This document shows, one piece after another, positions 10,084-21,518 of a stretch of DNA of 64,000 bases (within the stretch, counting starts at the first letter, position 1; each line of letters starts with the position of its first letter). The notes below the pieces were generated by a model, which saw only the letters and a program-made list of their open reading frames with translations, did not search any database and was not told the origin of the DNA. The position numbers and the translations under genes are program-made. Location of the stretch: assembly GCA_015039365.1 (NCBI GenBank), contig WION01000004.1, forward strand, positions 992,001-1,056,000, read 5' to 3'. This stretch comes from Amanita rubescens. Lineage: Eukaryota > Basidiomycota > Agaricomycetes > Agaricales > Amanitaceae.

Positions 10084-12249
10084 ATGGTCAAGTGCGGCCC
10101 AAAGCCCAGGCAAGTCTCTGCCCGCCAGCTTAGAAATCTCGCCCGCGAGGAGAAGAAGTCAAAGGCTTTGAAATGCTCTGCTAGACCGCCCCCTACTCCT
10201 CCGTCGAGTCCCCGCGTGAAGAAGAGAGTCTACACGAGACCCAGTCAATACGATGTATCTCTTTCCAGGAAGAAACAAGCCAAGGCCAAGCAACGTCTAG
10301 TCACGGTAAGAAAGTCGAGAACCGAATCCAGCCTTGCTTTCTCTGCAATGTACGTTGCCATACTTGGCGACTCTATCCTATTTAATGACGAGGTTGAAGA
10401 ACGGAAGAGGTCCCGCTGTTCGAAATTGTCAAACCCTCAAGCAACTTAGTTTACACGCCTCAAGCTCCCGTTCCTCTGGTCTATCCGATGACTCCTCCAA
10501 TGGGAAAACCAACCACTAGTACGAATGACGCGTCAGAAAGCGTTATCTTTACCTCGCTTAGTCCAGGCTCCAACGATGTGTCTTCCAACACCCCAAATGA
10601 CGAAATGGAACATCTGGCGACACCTAAACTCTCTTTGCATACTTTTCAAGTACGGCCCTCTTCGCCCTGCGATCAGGTTGTGGAATGTCGACCAACCTTA
10701 CTTTCTCAGAGTGCGTCGGGCCTCGACGCAGTGCACACTCCACCACGGGAACAGGATGTCGTTTTGCATACACCAACGGTGAACAATTCTCCTTCCCGTC
10801 GTCCATCGCCTTCCATTCTTCTCTCGAAAGACGCGCGCCATGTTGGAGATTTGGTGCCCTCACAAGTGCTAAGTCAATTGCCAATTGAACAGGAACCAGA
10901 TCTGGCCGTTTCTCCTAGAGTTATATTGCCGAAGAGGCTGTCGCTGTCCCCAAGAAGGAGAGATTCACTACTGGACTCACCGGAGACAAGTTATCACCGT
11001 TCTCTCATGTCTTCCATCTGGGCCCCAAAGCCTGCGGATTTGTCTCCTGGCAGGAAGCAACTGGATCTCAGAGATGCTCTTCATGTCTATCACCCAAACC
11101 GCGACATTAACGTCAAGAGTGAACAGGTATTGGTGCAAGAATGCCATGGACTAGCTGTCGAAATAGAGCATCGCTCTGCCCAAGGCGAAGGTCTTGTCGG
11201 CAATGCTCAAGTGCCGAATCCTCTCTCAAGTAATTCTTTGACTCGAGACCAACCGGATGCTGCACCCATTCCTATTCTCGGGTTCACCCTTGAGCCTGAC
11301 GCCCTTGCCAAGAATCCTACAGATGATTTTGGATCCAATAGGAGAGTTCTAGATGGACATAAGAATCGTCACAGCTTAGGAGCTAATCCAACCTCTGGAG
11401 CATTTGTCAACGCAGTCCTGAGACAGACAGGTCATCTAAGAGAGAGAGGTACTGTACCGGAACGTTTACCGAGGAATAACCACATGTCCAAGCCTGTATT
11501 GTACGATTCACCGGTGCTTGGCAGCGCATTGAAAATGAAGAAAGACGGGTTTGGAATTCATCCAACGGTTGAAACATCGAGCCGGCTATTCAATACTCTA
11601 CGGTTCCAGTCCATTAGAAATGAAAGTCTGCAGAGCAGAGCTCCCACTGCATCGCCTTGCCAATTGAGGTCGAACCCTCCAACAGTGAGCGATGAGATTC
11701 TGCATTTGTTACTGTCACTGTACTCAAACTATCTAAGTTGCCACGGCTTGCACCAGCTGCGACAATAATAAGGATGATCCTTTGAGACGACCATCCGTGA
11801 GGCCTACCCGAAAGCGTCTTATACCCGTCGGTAGGGTCATTACCTATAATGCGACCAGTCCCAATGAGGTGCAGGGCCGCGAGAGACAAAGCTCCAACGA
11901 TGCTTCAAGACCAGACACTTCGAGCATGTCTGTTGCTCAAGAGATAGCTCAAGTTAAACCCGAAGATCCTGGAACTGGAAAACAAGACATCCCGAGTGCG
12001 AATTGGGCCACGACTCGCACCCGATCGAAACGTCATTGGGCAAAACGTGTTGTTGCTGATGATATTTGTCACCGTGTTTCCATGGAATACCCGGCATCAC
12101 CTCCAGCAATTGCATATGTTGCTCCAGATTTTAACATAATATGTGATGCTCAATCACCGTTTGGCGCGGTTTCAGCCCAGACCGGAGGCAGCATCAAACA
12201 GCGGATAACGGCGACGTTAAGGGCTGTGTACAATAGACTGTGGGCATGA
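10084..12249 (+). CDS. Large intrinsically disordered protein, function unknown
   Basis: Three exons: 10084-10305, 10410-11684, 11773-12249 (657 aa). The joins were chosen because they keep frame and have consensus sites (GTAAGA..AG and GTGAGC..AAG). The N-terminus is very basic (MVKCGPKPRQVSARQLRNLAREEKKSK), followed by PPPTPPSSP, a short apolar VPLFEIVKPSSNLVYTPQAPVP segment, and then hundreds of Ser/Pro/Thr-rich residues without a recognisable domain. The C-terminal 60 residues include a more ordered stretch ending QRITATLRAVYNRLW, which may be a short conserved helix. No signal peptide or TM segment. I do not recognise the family; exon 3 and the last intron are less certain. Confidence 0.6.
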
Positions 12250-12434
12250 ACATACTGTACTAGCTAGCATTGATTTGTGATTCAATTAATGATTGGTTGC
12301 CAATGTACTATTTGGGATCGCGTAATATAATTTCATTACTATGTGACCCTGGGACTCGCCACTCCACCCGTTGCCGTCCTTTCTTTCCCCTCCGTTCCTT
12401 GACTCCACTGCGCTCCATCGTTCATTTTATATTT

Positions 12435-14084
12435 ATGAAGTCTCTATCTTATATACCAGGTGTCCTACTCTCCTTCTTTTTGTTCCAAAATCCTGCCCGT
12501 GCATTCAACTTCACGGCCAGTACACCTACACAATGCGGCGACCTCGTTTTAAACTGGCAAGGTATGCTTTAATTATGCAGACATACCTTGTTATGCACCT
12601 ATAACTTTAGGCGGCACACCCCCATTCCAGCTGCTCCTGATTCCTGTACGTTGGCTTTACCTTTTCCTCCAGATCTCGTTGTGACTTCCAACATTTTAGG
12701 TCTACGACGTTCCCAGAAGTATAAACATTCCCCCCTCAGCATTTACCAATGGAATTGGATCATTTTCCACTCAATTACAATTCCCCGAGGGCAAGCAGTT
12801 CCTCATCACGATATCAGATGCCCAAGGATTCGGCACTGGCGGCGTATCAGACGTGCTGACCGTAGGGGCTCCCCAAGGCAAAAATTGCGGCACGAATAGT
12901 CCCAGTAAGTCGCGTCTTTATTAAAACATGGTCGCATTTTCTGATTTTACTAGACCCTACCTTCACATATCAATTCAATTCCGCGTTGCAACAGTGCAGG
13001 TTTGTCAAACCCCGATTTTCATTTTTTTGGCGTAAAATTGAGTGTGCTTCTAGTCCTTTAACTGTGACTGGCTATGCGAAAGGGGTGCAACCAGTCACTT
13101 TCTACGTGAGCTTCCTGACAGCAAGGTTGAAATGAACTCTCAATTAATCTCTTCCAACAGGGTGTTATACCTCTTGGGCAAACTTTTACCATGCAACAGC
13201 CAACGGGAGCATCGTCGTTTAATTGGACATCCGATGTGGCTGCTGGCACGAGCATCGTCTTTTTTATGGTGGATGCCCAAGGACGCCAAGGTGGTAGTTC
13301 GAATATCACCAAGGTCGAAAGCTCCAATGATGCCACCTGCCTAGACAGCAGTTCGCCCTCGTCAACTAGCGCCCACAAAAGTCCAACCCATGCCACATCT
13401 ACCTCTACACCAGTCTCAACGGGTCCGTCTCATCCAAACAGTGGTATTTCAAGTGGCGGCATTGTAGGCATAGTAATAGGCGTTCTCCTGTTCCTTGCGG
13501 TAGCGATCACCATGGCTCTCTTCATCCGCCGTCGAAAACAAGACGCGCAAGGAAGATTCAGGCGCCAGATGGACCTTACGGCCGGCTCCCATCCTGGGCC
13601 CTCCATTAATTCGACGGGGTATACGCCTTCCGCTTCTGCACATACTATCCAAAACACTTCTCAATACGACGCCAACCCCTTCGCGTCTACTGCTTCGGTA
13701 CCAGCGTACCAGTCACCGATCGACAGATATCAAGCAAATTCCAGGCAAGAAGTGCACCTCTTTCCCCAACCGCCGCCTGAATCACATAGTCAATTATCCA
13801 ATCCACATTCGCCAACTTTTATGCCTGTTGGTACCTCCGTGGGAGTTCCGTCCTCACAAAGAGTAGAGTCGGATCGCCTGGCTTATGATAGAAGGAGAGA
13901 GAAGGCGATAGCTGCAGGTATCCAGCCTCCAACCAGGTATATTGTCCACACAGATGCAGAGGATGAAGCCCCGCAGCAGGATGAAAATGGTGTAGTGGAA
14001 GTGCCTCCCCGATATACGATGCGCTTTGCGCAAAACGCGCCGCCCGATGTTACAAATATACCCACCGAGCTACCCTATCTATGA
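12435..14084 (+). CDS. Signal peptide / single-TM surface protein A, function unknown
   Basis: Six exons: 12435-12561, 12611-12645, 12700-12904, 12954-12999, 13054-13105, 13161-14084 (462 aa). Seen: a hydrophobic N-terminal signal (ending about ARA at residue 22), an extracellular half with two similar beta-rich units each carrying a cysteine pair (TQCGDLVLNW and QQCSPLTVTGY), a Ser/Thr-rich stalk, then one TM helix (GGIVGIVIGVLLFLAVAITMALFI) followed by RRRKQ as a stop-transfer signal. The cytoplasmic tail is disordered and ends with a PPRY motif (PPRYTMRF), which could bind WW domains of Nedd4-type ligases. The same architecture recurs in the next gene. The topology is reminiscent of fungal wall sensors, but no such role is shown. 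Confidence 0.75.
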
Positions 14085-14586
14085 TTGGATTTCCGATCAG
14101 CCCAGCCTGATTTATTAATGCTCATGCTTTGTATAAGTGTCATCACGCTTTTGTTTGTGACCGTGCGTCCGCTTTTCTTTAGAGCTGTTCTAGTTGCTTC
14201 GTTTATACCATATTAATTTATTTGCGCTAGCGCTTGGTATATGTATCCACCTTTTGCAAAGGTGTATTTCTCGAGCTCAAGACCGTCGTATATTATTGTA
14301 CAAGTACTGCCAGACCAATGTCCATCGCGTCCCTGCCAAACGTGTCCACATAGCCTGGTGGGCAAACATGAGATTACCTGAAGCGAACTGCGTGTCGCCC
14401 ATCGCCTTGTGGCAAATGATGCATTGCATACCATAATCTTGGCCACATTGATCAATACTAGCAGCTATAAGGCGGTCCGGCAGATTATTATTGTACTTTT
14501 ACGCCTTTCCTTCCGACCTCTTTTCTGACGACAGCGACGAAGAGGTTAACTGGGATTCGATATCATACTACTTATACCTATAGTCA
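14085..14586. other. Intergenic region between the two surface-protein paralogs
   Basis: About 500 bp, AT-rich towards gene B. No open frame with family support, repeat or RNA signature seen. It presumably holds the gene A 3' UTR and the gene B promoter. Confidence 0.5.
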
Positions 14587-16208
14587 ATGGTTTTTGCCAT
14601 TGTCCGTGTGCCACTTGGATTATTATTATGGCTGGCAGGTATTTTACTTGTCGTGCGCGGATTTGACTTTTCCGTTAGCCCGCCGACACAGTGTGATCCA
14701 TTGAATATATCATGGTCAGGTACGCATGTGGTGTAACCTTGTGTTTCTTCTTGATATCAATCGTGTTCCCAGGTGGTCAGCCGCCTTTTCAATTGCTTGT
14801 CATCCCTGTGAGTGGGTTTGAAGCGCTGGATACATGAGGTGCTAACTGCCGATTTTGGGCCCTCTTTTCAGCCGAATGGGACAATCAGGAACATCAGCAT
14901 CCCGGTTTCCGCTTTTGACGATGGCACCGGGAATGGATCATACGTCGTACAGCAGTTGCCTCTTCCACAGGGGTCTCAGCTCATGCTGAGCATGTCAGAC
15001 GCAATGGGAATTTTCTCCGGAGGTACATCGGCCTTGATGACAGTGGGCGCGTCCCCAACACAACAAGTATGTAATACGACCGATCCGGGTAGGTGCCGCA
15101 CCACATCCGAAGAATAGCAGAATATCGGATTACTCACATTCGTGCAGGACCCGATTTTTATTTTTCCTTGGATTCGACTCTAGCCCAGTGTAGGTAAGTA
15201 GAGTCCAGGTTTATGTGTGAATGTAGCTAACACATTTTTAGTCCTTATCCCATTCACTCAATATGGAGGGGCTGTCTTGCCAATCACGATACTGGTAAAC
15301 TATCGGGCCTGTTATTTAAATAAATGCATCCAATTATTAAAACTTTGGTTTAGGTGAACATACCTCAAGGGCAGTCGTTTGCTATTCGCCCTCCACAGGC
15401 TGGCACCTTCAACTGGATTGCGAACTTGACAGCAGGAACGCTGGCTGCTTTCTCTGTCTATGATTCCGAAAATAGAGTCGGCGGCACATCAAGTATTCGA
15501 GTCGTCCAGTTCACCAACAATACGTCCTGCCTCACCTCCACGGTTTCGCCTGCAACATCGCCGACCCCGACTTCGACACCTACAAATAACAGTAGCTCGA
15601 GTGCCAATAAAACGTTGAAAGGGCTAGCCATCGGTATATCAATCGGGGCGTTGGGTCTACTAGGATTCGTCGGTCTTATCGGCTTTTATTGGTGCAGACA
15701 GAGCAAATTACACCGAGCGCATCGTCCCGCATCGTCCTTCGTTGATTTGACATACGACCCGAATGGAACGTCGTTATCGTTACAAACAAACGCACTTCAA
15801 TATGGGAGAGACCGTGACAGACTGGTGCCGTTCGCAATGACCCATGCTGCCATGCCAGCGAATACCGTCACAGCGGAAGGTGATGCAAGACGGGTGAGTT
15901 ACGTCTCGAGTGTGGCTCCAAGTATTGGACACCGCTCGATGTATCAGCCTCAACCATTCCTTGCGCGGTCACCGCAAAGTAATTCTCAGCCCCGAAATTC
16001 GAAATGGTCTATACAAAATCAGGATGCCTCCGCTACTCCAACAGAACCGACAAATATCACCTACCCTTCAGAAATCGTTATGCACAGGGATATATCCGAG
16101 TCACTAGACGGTCCGATTGAACTTCCGCCTCGATACTCAGCAGATCGTCCCCCTCTGCCAGGCTTTCCAAATTCTACGGCGACAATGCAAAATCGTGGCT
16201 CCGTATGA
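14587..16208 (+). CDS. Signal peptide / single-TM surface protein B, tandem paralog of gene A (one apparent +1 shift)
   Basis: Exons: 14587-14719, 14773-14807, 14872-15088, 15148-15193, 15242-15294, 15354-16208. It shares with gene A the intron positions, the 35-nt exon 2 and 46-nt exon 4, the signal peptide, the TQCDPLNISW and AQC blocks, the two-unit ectodomain, Ser/Thr stalk with NNSSSS, one TM helix (about GLAIGISIGALGLLGFVGLIGFYW) and a tail with PPRY (ELPPRYS). Exon 5 is 53 nt against 52 nt in gene A. Skipping one base in TATCCCATTC (around 15250) restores TQYGGAVLPIT, which aligns without gaps to gene A. So either the base is a consensus error or gene B is truncated after the first ectodomain unit. 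Confidence 0.72.
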
Positions 16209-16529
16209 TGGCTATACTTGTACACTTCCAGGCAGGCCTGGAATGTGATATTATTTCAGTGACTTACTTTCTTAAACACATAATCCCTGCGCAGCAGCAT
16301 TGCATATGCTTAGAATTTGTACATATACTAGTCTTCGTCCTACCGTCTCATTTCTTGGGAGCAACTTTACTACTCGTACATACATCCGATACATTATACT
16401 AATGCAACTATGAAGAAAGGTGAACAGTACGGAAAACCACTGTGCACCCTGAACAATGGGTCAAAAGGCCTCTAAATTACTAATATCTGTCCTCAGTGCA
16501 TAAAAACCTGAACCGTCTGCGTGAATTCG
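16209..16529. other. Intergenic region, nothing identified
   Basis: About 320 bp between two convergent genes (surface protein B and the minus-strand unknown gene). It should contain both 3' UTRs. No repeat or RNA gene noticed. Confidence 0.45.
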
Positions 16530-17428
16530 TCAAGCTACGGAAACGCTGGGTCCCACGTTCACCGTGTCGTTACTGAGAGTCTGCTTCGCGAAGGCATCAA
16601 CCATGGCATCTTGATCCTTTCGCCGTCGATGTCTTCTTCGTCTGTCATCTTTGATAAGACGGTCGATTCGCCGCCGGGTTTTGGTGTGCAAGCGGGGGTC
16701 TGAATGCGCTTCCCTACATTTATGACAAGCCAACTCTATGGTTGCCAAGAGGCGCAGCGTCTCCGTGTTATTCAGCGCCTAACACGGAGCGAATTGAGCG
16801 AAAAGTAATTTCGAACCGATCGTCCGCTTACATTTAGCGACCAAGACACAACGCGTGATCCCTCCACACAGCCGATGACGATAAAGTTTCCGCGCTTCTC
16901 GGCTTGAATGTCACTCGTCTGGAAAAACAGTATCGGTGATTCAGTGGGACCAACCCGCCAACGATAGGGTTACGTACCTCGCCAAATGATGTCATGACTT
17001 TGCCTGTGGAAATGGAACGGATAACTGTAGATTAAAGTTAGCAGGACAGTTCAGAGAACAAACGAACAAGTCTTGGAGACACGGTTTAAGGAGTCAAACG
17101 TACCGACACGGGATGAATGGCCCGCCACGTCCTGTGAAACGACCCCCCTGCCGAGGTAGGACCATGAATCTCTATCAGGTTTACGTATATGAACCTTGAC
17201 TTGTATTTCGCGGAAATTGTCGCGCGGCAGCGGAGCAAACGCCTGCGACGACATTGCTACATGTTTCGGGTAGTGTGAACATAAACACGAAATCGAATGA
17301 CATGCTTTCAAATGCTTACCAGGGACAAAAGAGTCCTCTGAGCCGGCGTTCTGGTTATCCCTAGACCGGTCCTGGGTATCTGGATAAGTGGTATACATTG
17401 CGGCATCGACCTCCATGGTTTCCTCCAT
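16530..17428 (-). CDS. Conserved small basic protein, function unknown
   Basis: Five exons: 17320-17428, 17104-17256, 16978-17024, 16832-16918 and 16530-16778 (214 aa). All joins are in frame with consensus sites. The first 36 residues are acidic (MEETMEVDAAMYTT...). The middle 110 residues look like a compact beta-rich domain (QVKVHIRKPDRDSW, YLGRGVVSQDV, SSRVVIRS, GNFIVIGCVEGSRVVSWSLN). The C-terminus has a CHKC pair and then a strongly basic helix (RRRIDRLIKDDRRRRHRRRKDQD) suited to nuclear import or nucleic-acid binding. I do not recognise the family. A CACGTG lies 160 bp upstream (17588-17593). A further upstream exon cannot be excluded because the ATG follows a TAG that could be an acceptor. 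Confidence 0.68.
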
Positions 17429-17690
17429 CTAGATTAGAGCCAAAATAAGAACATTAGAGAGACTCTACATATCCTGAGACAGAATCACCGTTCTCAGTCG
17501 AAGAACAGGCTCGAGTTGTGAGACAGGGAAGAAGAATAAGGGAAGGCTGCGTCCACCGCGCGAAACAGCACCACTCCAGTTATCACACACGTGACGGCGG
17601 CCCGCGTTCAAATGGTCCCAATAAAAATACATGCGTGCGTCTACCCTACACGTAAAACTATGGACAAAGAAAAAAGCCCAAACACCAGGA

Positions 17691-20458
17691 TCAAGGTGAA
17701 AGATACGCTCCGCCAACCAGACACAAGTTTCGTGATGTAAACTGGACATTTAAAATGGGTGTCCGCTTTGTTGGAAAGGTCGCTAAGAGGTCAACGCTGC
17801 ATACCCGGAGAATGAACATGTATATAAGCGCACTCAACCAGATAACGCACGTTTCGATACTTTCATCTTCTCCATATTTTGTGTCAATCCCATTTACATT
17901 GTTGCCGAGTCCATTTTCTTTGGGCTTCCCTCGAGGGCCACCAGCGTTCTTGACATCCCAGCACCTTACTGTCCAATCCGCACCACCACTTACCAGAAGT
18001 GAGGATTCTGCACTAAAGGCCAACGAATAAATAGACGACGTATGCCCAGTCATTTTCTTGATCCTTTTTCCCGATGCGATGTCCCATATATTAATGGCGA
18101 GGTCCTCCCCTATACGCTGCTGTTAGACCAGCGGTAGGAAGGAAGGTATATATCTGACCTGAACTAGCAAGGTAACGTCCGTCTGGACTGATAGCAAGGG
18201 ATGTGATTGTTCCCTGATGCCCGATGAACACGCGGACACATTGGCCTTTTTGAACATCCCATAATCTAGCTGTCCAGTCACTGGAGCCCGTCGCTAGATA
18301 TAACGAATTGGGATGAAATTGGACACACTAGTATAGATGTCACAATAGCGTTCTTATAAGAGGAAAAAACCTACGTCAACGTCACTCAAATGCCCAGCAA
18401 ACACTCTTAGGCAGGATGCTCGATCCGTTGACCAAAGTCTAGCTGTGCGATCTCGACTAGCCGTAGCAAAGTAAATTCCCATAGGGCTCCACTTCACGTC
18501 CCACACAGGATTTTCATGTCCTCTGAAAGCGACCAAATTTGTATACGTGTCCATGGACCAGAGCCGAACTGTTGCGTCGGCGGATGCAGACAGCAAGTAT
18601 TTTGGCGGAACCGCCGAGCCACTCAAAGGATCAAAGGCTACAGCATAGACGGGACCGCTGTGTCCTACGAGTTTTCGGGTCGTGCTTCCCTTTTTCTCCC
18701 TGATTTTTTGCAGAGAAACATCTGACAAATGGTAAATTGCCACTTGGCGCGTTGCATGACGAAAACGTACTGTCTTTGATAGAACTAGAAGAAAAGTCGT
18801 TCCTAAAGCCCCTCAACTTTTCGCCCTTAAGACTCCACAACCTAATATAACTTTCTGCAAGCCCGGCAGCCATCAAAGATGTATCAGGAGAAAATGATAT
18901 ACATGGTGCGCTAGCGGATGACTCTAGGTGAGCGAACGACGGAGAGTTGAGATAGCATACCCTTCTGGCACATCATGCAAAGTGTACGCGCATATGCTTG
19001 GCAAGGCTCGCGCCCTCAGACCCGCTGCCTGAGGAGATTCAAGATCTACTCCAGCAAGTATGGAGGGCTCTAGGCGTATTCGTTTCCGAGCGTCGCGGAC
19101 GGCACTTATTTCCCGTTCTATATCAGTTGTTTTGAATGACGGGGGGTGAGGAAGTAGATCTCCATTCGTAGGTGCAATCATTCCGGGTGTTATAGGTGGC
19201 CTTGCATACTGAAGGTCGTACTGAGCTGTCATGTCCCTATCGACCATTGCCTGTTCCCTGAGGATTCGCTCCGCTTCCAGGCGTAAATCGTCTGGCATCG
19301 GGGCAGGTCCCAGCTTTAGGTCTCCTTTCGAGGCATTATATGTCTGAGGATTGCTCAGCTTCGCTGTAGCACCATTTGTTTGAGGAATGAGTGACGAAAG
19401 GAGACCGGTACTCTCCTCCCAAGCATGCAAAGAAACAGAGGTTGGGTTTGTAGAAGTAACTAATACGCTTAGTTAGCGGTGCATAGGAGGATAAGATTTA
19501 CAACGCTACCATCAAACCGCAGATGATTATTGACGACTTTCATAACAGCCGCCCTTCCTCGTTTTCCTCGCTCGCCTGTGAATCCTTCACCTGCACCCAA
19601 TGGCTCGCCGCCAATCCCTTCAGTTAGCCAGCCTATGAGAAGGCTGAATCCCGACCGACTCATGCGAATAACATATTTCTCATTCCGGAAGCGCTGAGCC
19701 AATTCATCGTTTTGAACATGCGCCGGAAGAAGCAAGGTCGACAAATGATGAAGTGTGTCACTATGCAACGAAGACAGGGACGATGAGAACGAGGCATGGA
19801 AACGCAATGCTGATAAGGAGGATTAGGCTTCGTCTGGCAGGACGGGAAGTGACACACCTGCGTCTTTAAACCCGTGCTGGATAAGATCGAGATAAAAATG
19901 ACAAAATATTGGAAACAATATGGGTCTAAATTCTGGCTGCGAAAGATACATCTATGTGGGCGAAACTACAGGACTAGCTGTATCACATACCCGATACATA
20001 TCCAACGAACCATCCACCCAAGCTTCCAATTCCCGGAAGCCTTCATGTTGGTCCGTGGGATCTTGTGATAGAATCTCTTCAGCACCGACTGCGCCGATAC
20101 TTGAGATGAGATTTTGCAAGTTGGTAGGACCTATGTTGCCCAGCTCTTGTAAGACAGCGGAGGAATCTTTCAGTGCATTCTCTCCGGATTTTAGTTTTGA
20201 GGCAAAGACCGCAAGACTCTGAACAATTTCGTCAGTAGACGTGGTCTCACGTTGCTTTCCCTTCTCATCCGATGGTGATTGGCCAAGCTCTTCACGCAGA
20301 GCCTTTTCGGCAGCGGAATGACCACGGGTTTTCAAATAATCGAGGATAATGCGGTCGACTGCAGAGACGCTTTGGTTTGAAGAGTCTGGCTGAGCATTTG
20401 GAGATGAAGGAGCGGGAGACTGAGCATTTGTGGGAGGAGTGGCCGCTGACAATGACAT
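17691..20458 (-). CDS. TAF5: TFIID subunit TAF5 (WD40)
   Basis: Nine exons on the minus strand. TAF5 scaffolds TFIID at RNA polymerase II promoters. Seen: a LisH motif near residues 33-60 (VDRIILDYLKTRGHSAAEKAL), then the TAF5 NTD2 domain (ELEAWVDGSLDMYRPEFRPILFPIFCHFYLDLI split by an intron, with KYVIRMSRSGFSLL), a linker, and a C-terminal WD40 propeller from about residue 370 with GHSGPVYAVAFDP, GHENPVWDVKWSP, GYYFATASRD-type repeats, SSDWTARLWDVQKG and GHTSSIYSLAFS. It ends AYLSP. An unusual acceptor choice (CGCTAG|CGCACC) is needed to join EG to APCISFSPD. No frame damage is seen. It is head-to-head with MAD2. Confidence 0.93.
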
Positions 20459-20533
20459 GGTTAGCAGTAGCGACGAGCGCACGTGACTGAATAGCGAAAT
20501 GCACGACGCGTCGCGACAGTTCAATCGACCGAA
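20459..20533. promoter_or_regulatory. 75-bp divergent promoter (TAF5 / MAD2) with CACGTG
   Basis: Start codons at 20458 (minus) and 20534 (plus). The interval contains the palindrome CACGTG at 20480-20485, a binding site type for bHLH/Cbf1-like factors. Confidence 0.5.
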
Positions 20534-21356
20534 ATGGCTTCAAAACAGGCTAATCGCCAGGCAATAACGCTGAAGGGTTCGACTCAGCTCGTCACAGAAT
20601 TCTTCAAGTATGCAGTCAATACGTGAGTATTCCTCCTCCTCCTCCTGCTCCGTGGATCCTGACACTCGAAAAGTATTCTCTTTCAGCGCGAGGTGTATCC
20701 TTCTGATGACTTTCACATGGTGAAGAAATATGGCCAGACAGTCTTGGTTACACAAGATCTCGCCCTGGAAAACTATCTAGACAAGTAAGCATCTCTTATC
20801 CCGATGTGTCTTTCTGACGTAGCGAGCCACCAGGATATTGAAACAAGTGCAAAGTGAGCTACCAACTATGCTAGACGATAATAACTCTGACTGACGGGGT
20901 GACGGCAGAATGGTTGTTAACGGGCTCTGTCACACAGCTAGTCTGCGCCATAATATCGAAAGATACGAGAACGCCACTAGAACGATGGGTCTTTGACATC
21001 AAATTGCTGGAACCACCAGCCGACGGCACAGAGGCGTATGTGTACTGTTGTTTAATGAAAGCGTCCGCTTATAACACGTCAGGCCGCCCAAGCCAGAGGC
21101 TGAAATTCAGTCCGAAATACGGGCCATTTTGAAGCAGATCATTTCCATGGTTACGTATCTACCCGTCATTCAAGAGCCGACGGTGTTCAACATCCTAGCG
21201 TATACGAATGAGTCGGTCGATGTGCCCGCTGGCGAATGGGTTGACACAGATCCACTGGCGATAGAGGCGAGTAAGAGTCAGCAGGTGAAGATGCGTAGCT
21301 TCAGCACCGACGTGCATCGCATCGAGGCTATGGTTGCGTACCGCTACGAGGAATAA
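20534..21356 (+). CDS. MAD2: Spindle assembly checkpoint protein MAD2
   Basis: Exons: 20534-20622, 20674-20784, 20834-20853 (20-nt micro-exon), 20909-21035, 21083-21356 (206 aa, normal length). HORMA-domain protein that binds Mad1/Cdc20 and inhibits the anaphase-promoting complex. Seen: ITLKGSTQLVTEFFKYAVN, VKKYGQTVLVTQD, ERWVFDIK, the APPKPEAEIQSEIRAILKQIISMVTYLP block, NILAYT, and the C-terminal safety-belt end FSTDVHRIEAMVAYRYEE. The second exon must begin at TATTCTCTTTCAG (acceptor AAAAG) to encode ILFQ; the nearby TTTCAG is exonic, not the acceptor. Confidence 0.95.
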
Positions 21357-21518
21357 GCTCGAATATGTTTAGTCAGGCGGTTGATTCAATCATTGTCAAT
21401 GTCATGGCACCGCCCGCTATATATTTACTTACCCACCCCTTGAAACGCCTTGATTCCCTCCATCGTCTGGCAGGCCGGACTTCCCCCACTAGTCTTTTGA
21501 TCTTTCACATCTCCAGTC

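Noticed and set aside
10488..10520. Separate gene starting at the ATG near 10488
   Set aside because: The upstream frame VPLFEIVKPSSNLVYTPQAPVP joins it to the exon at 10084 by a good intron, so it is one gene.
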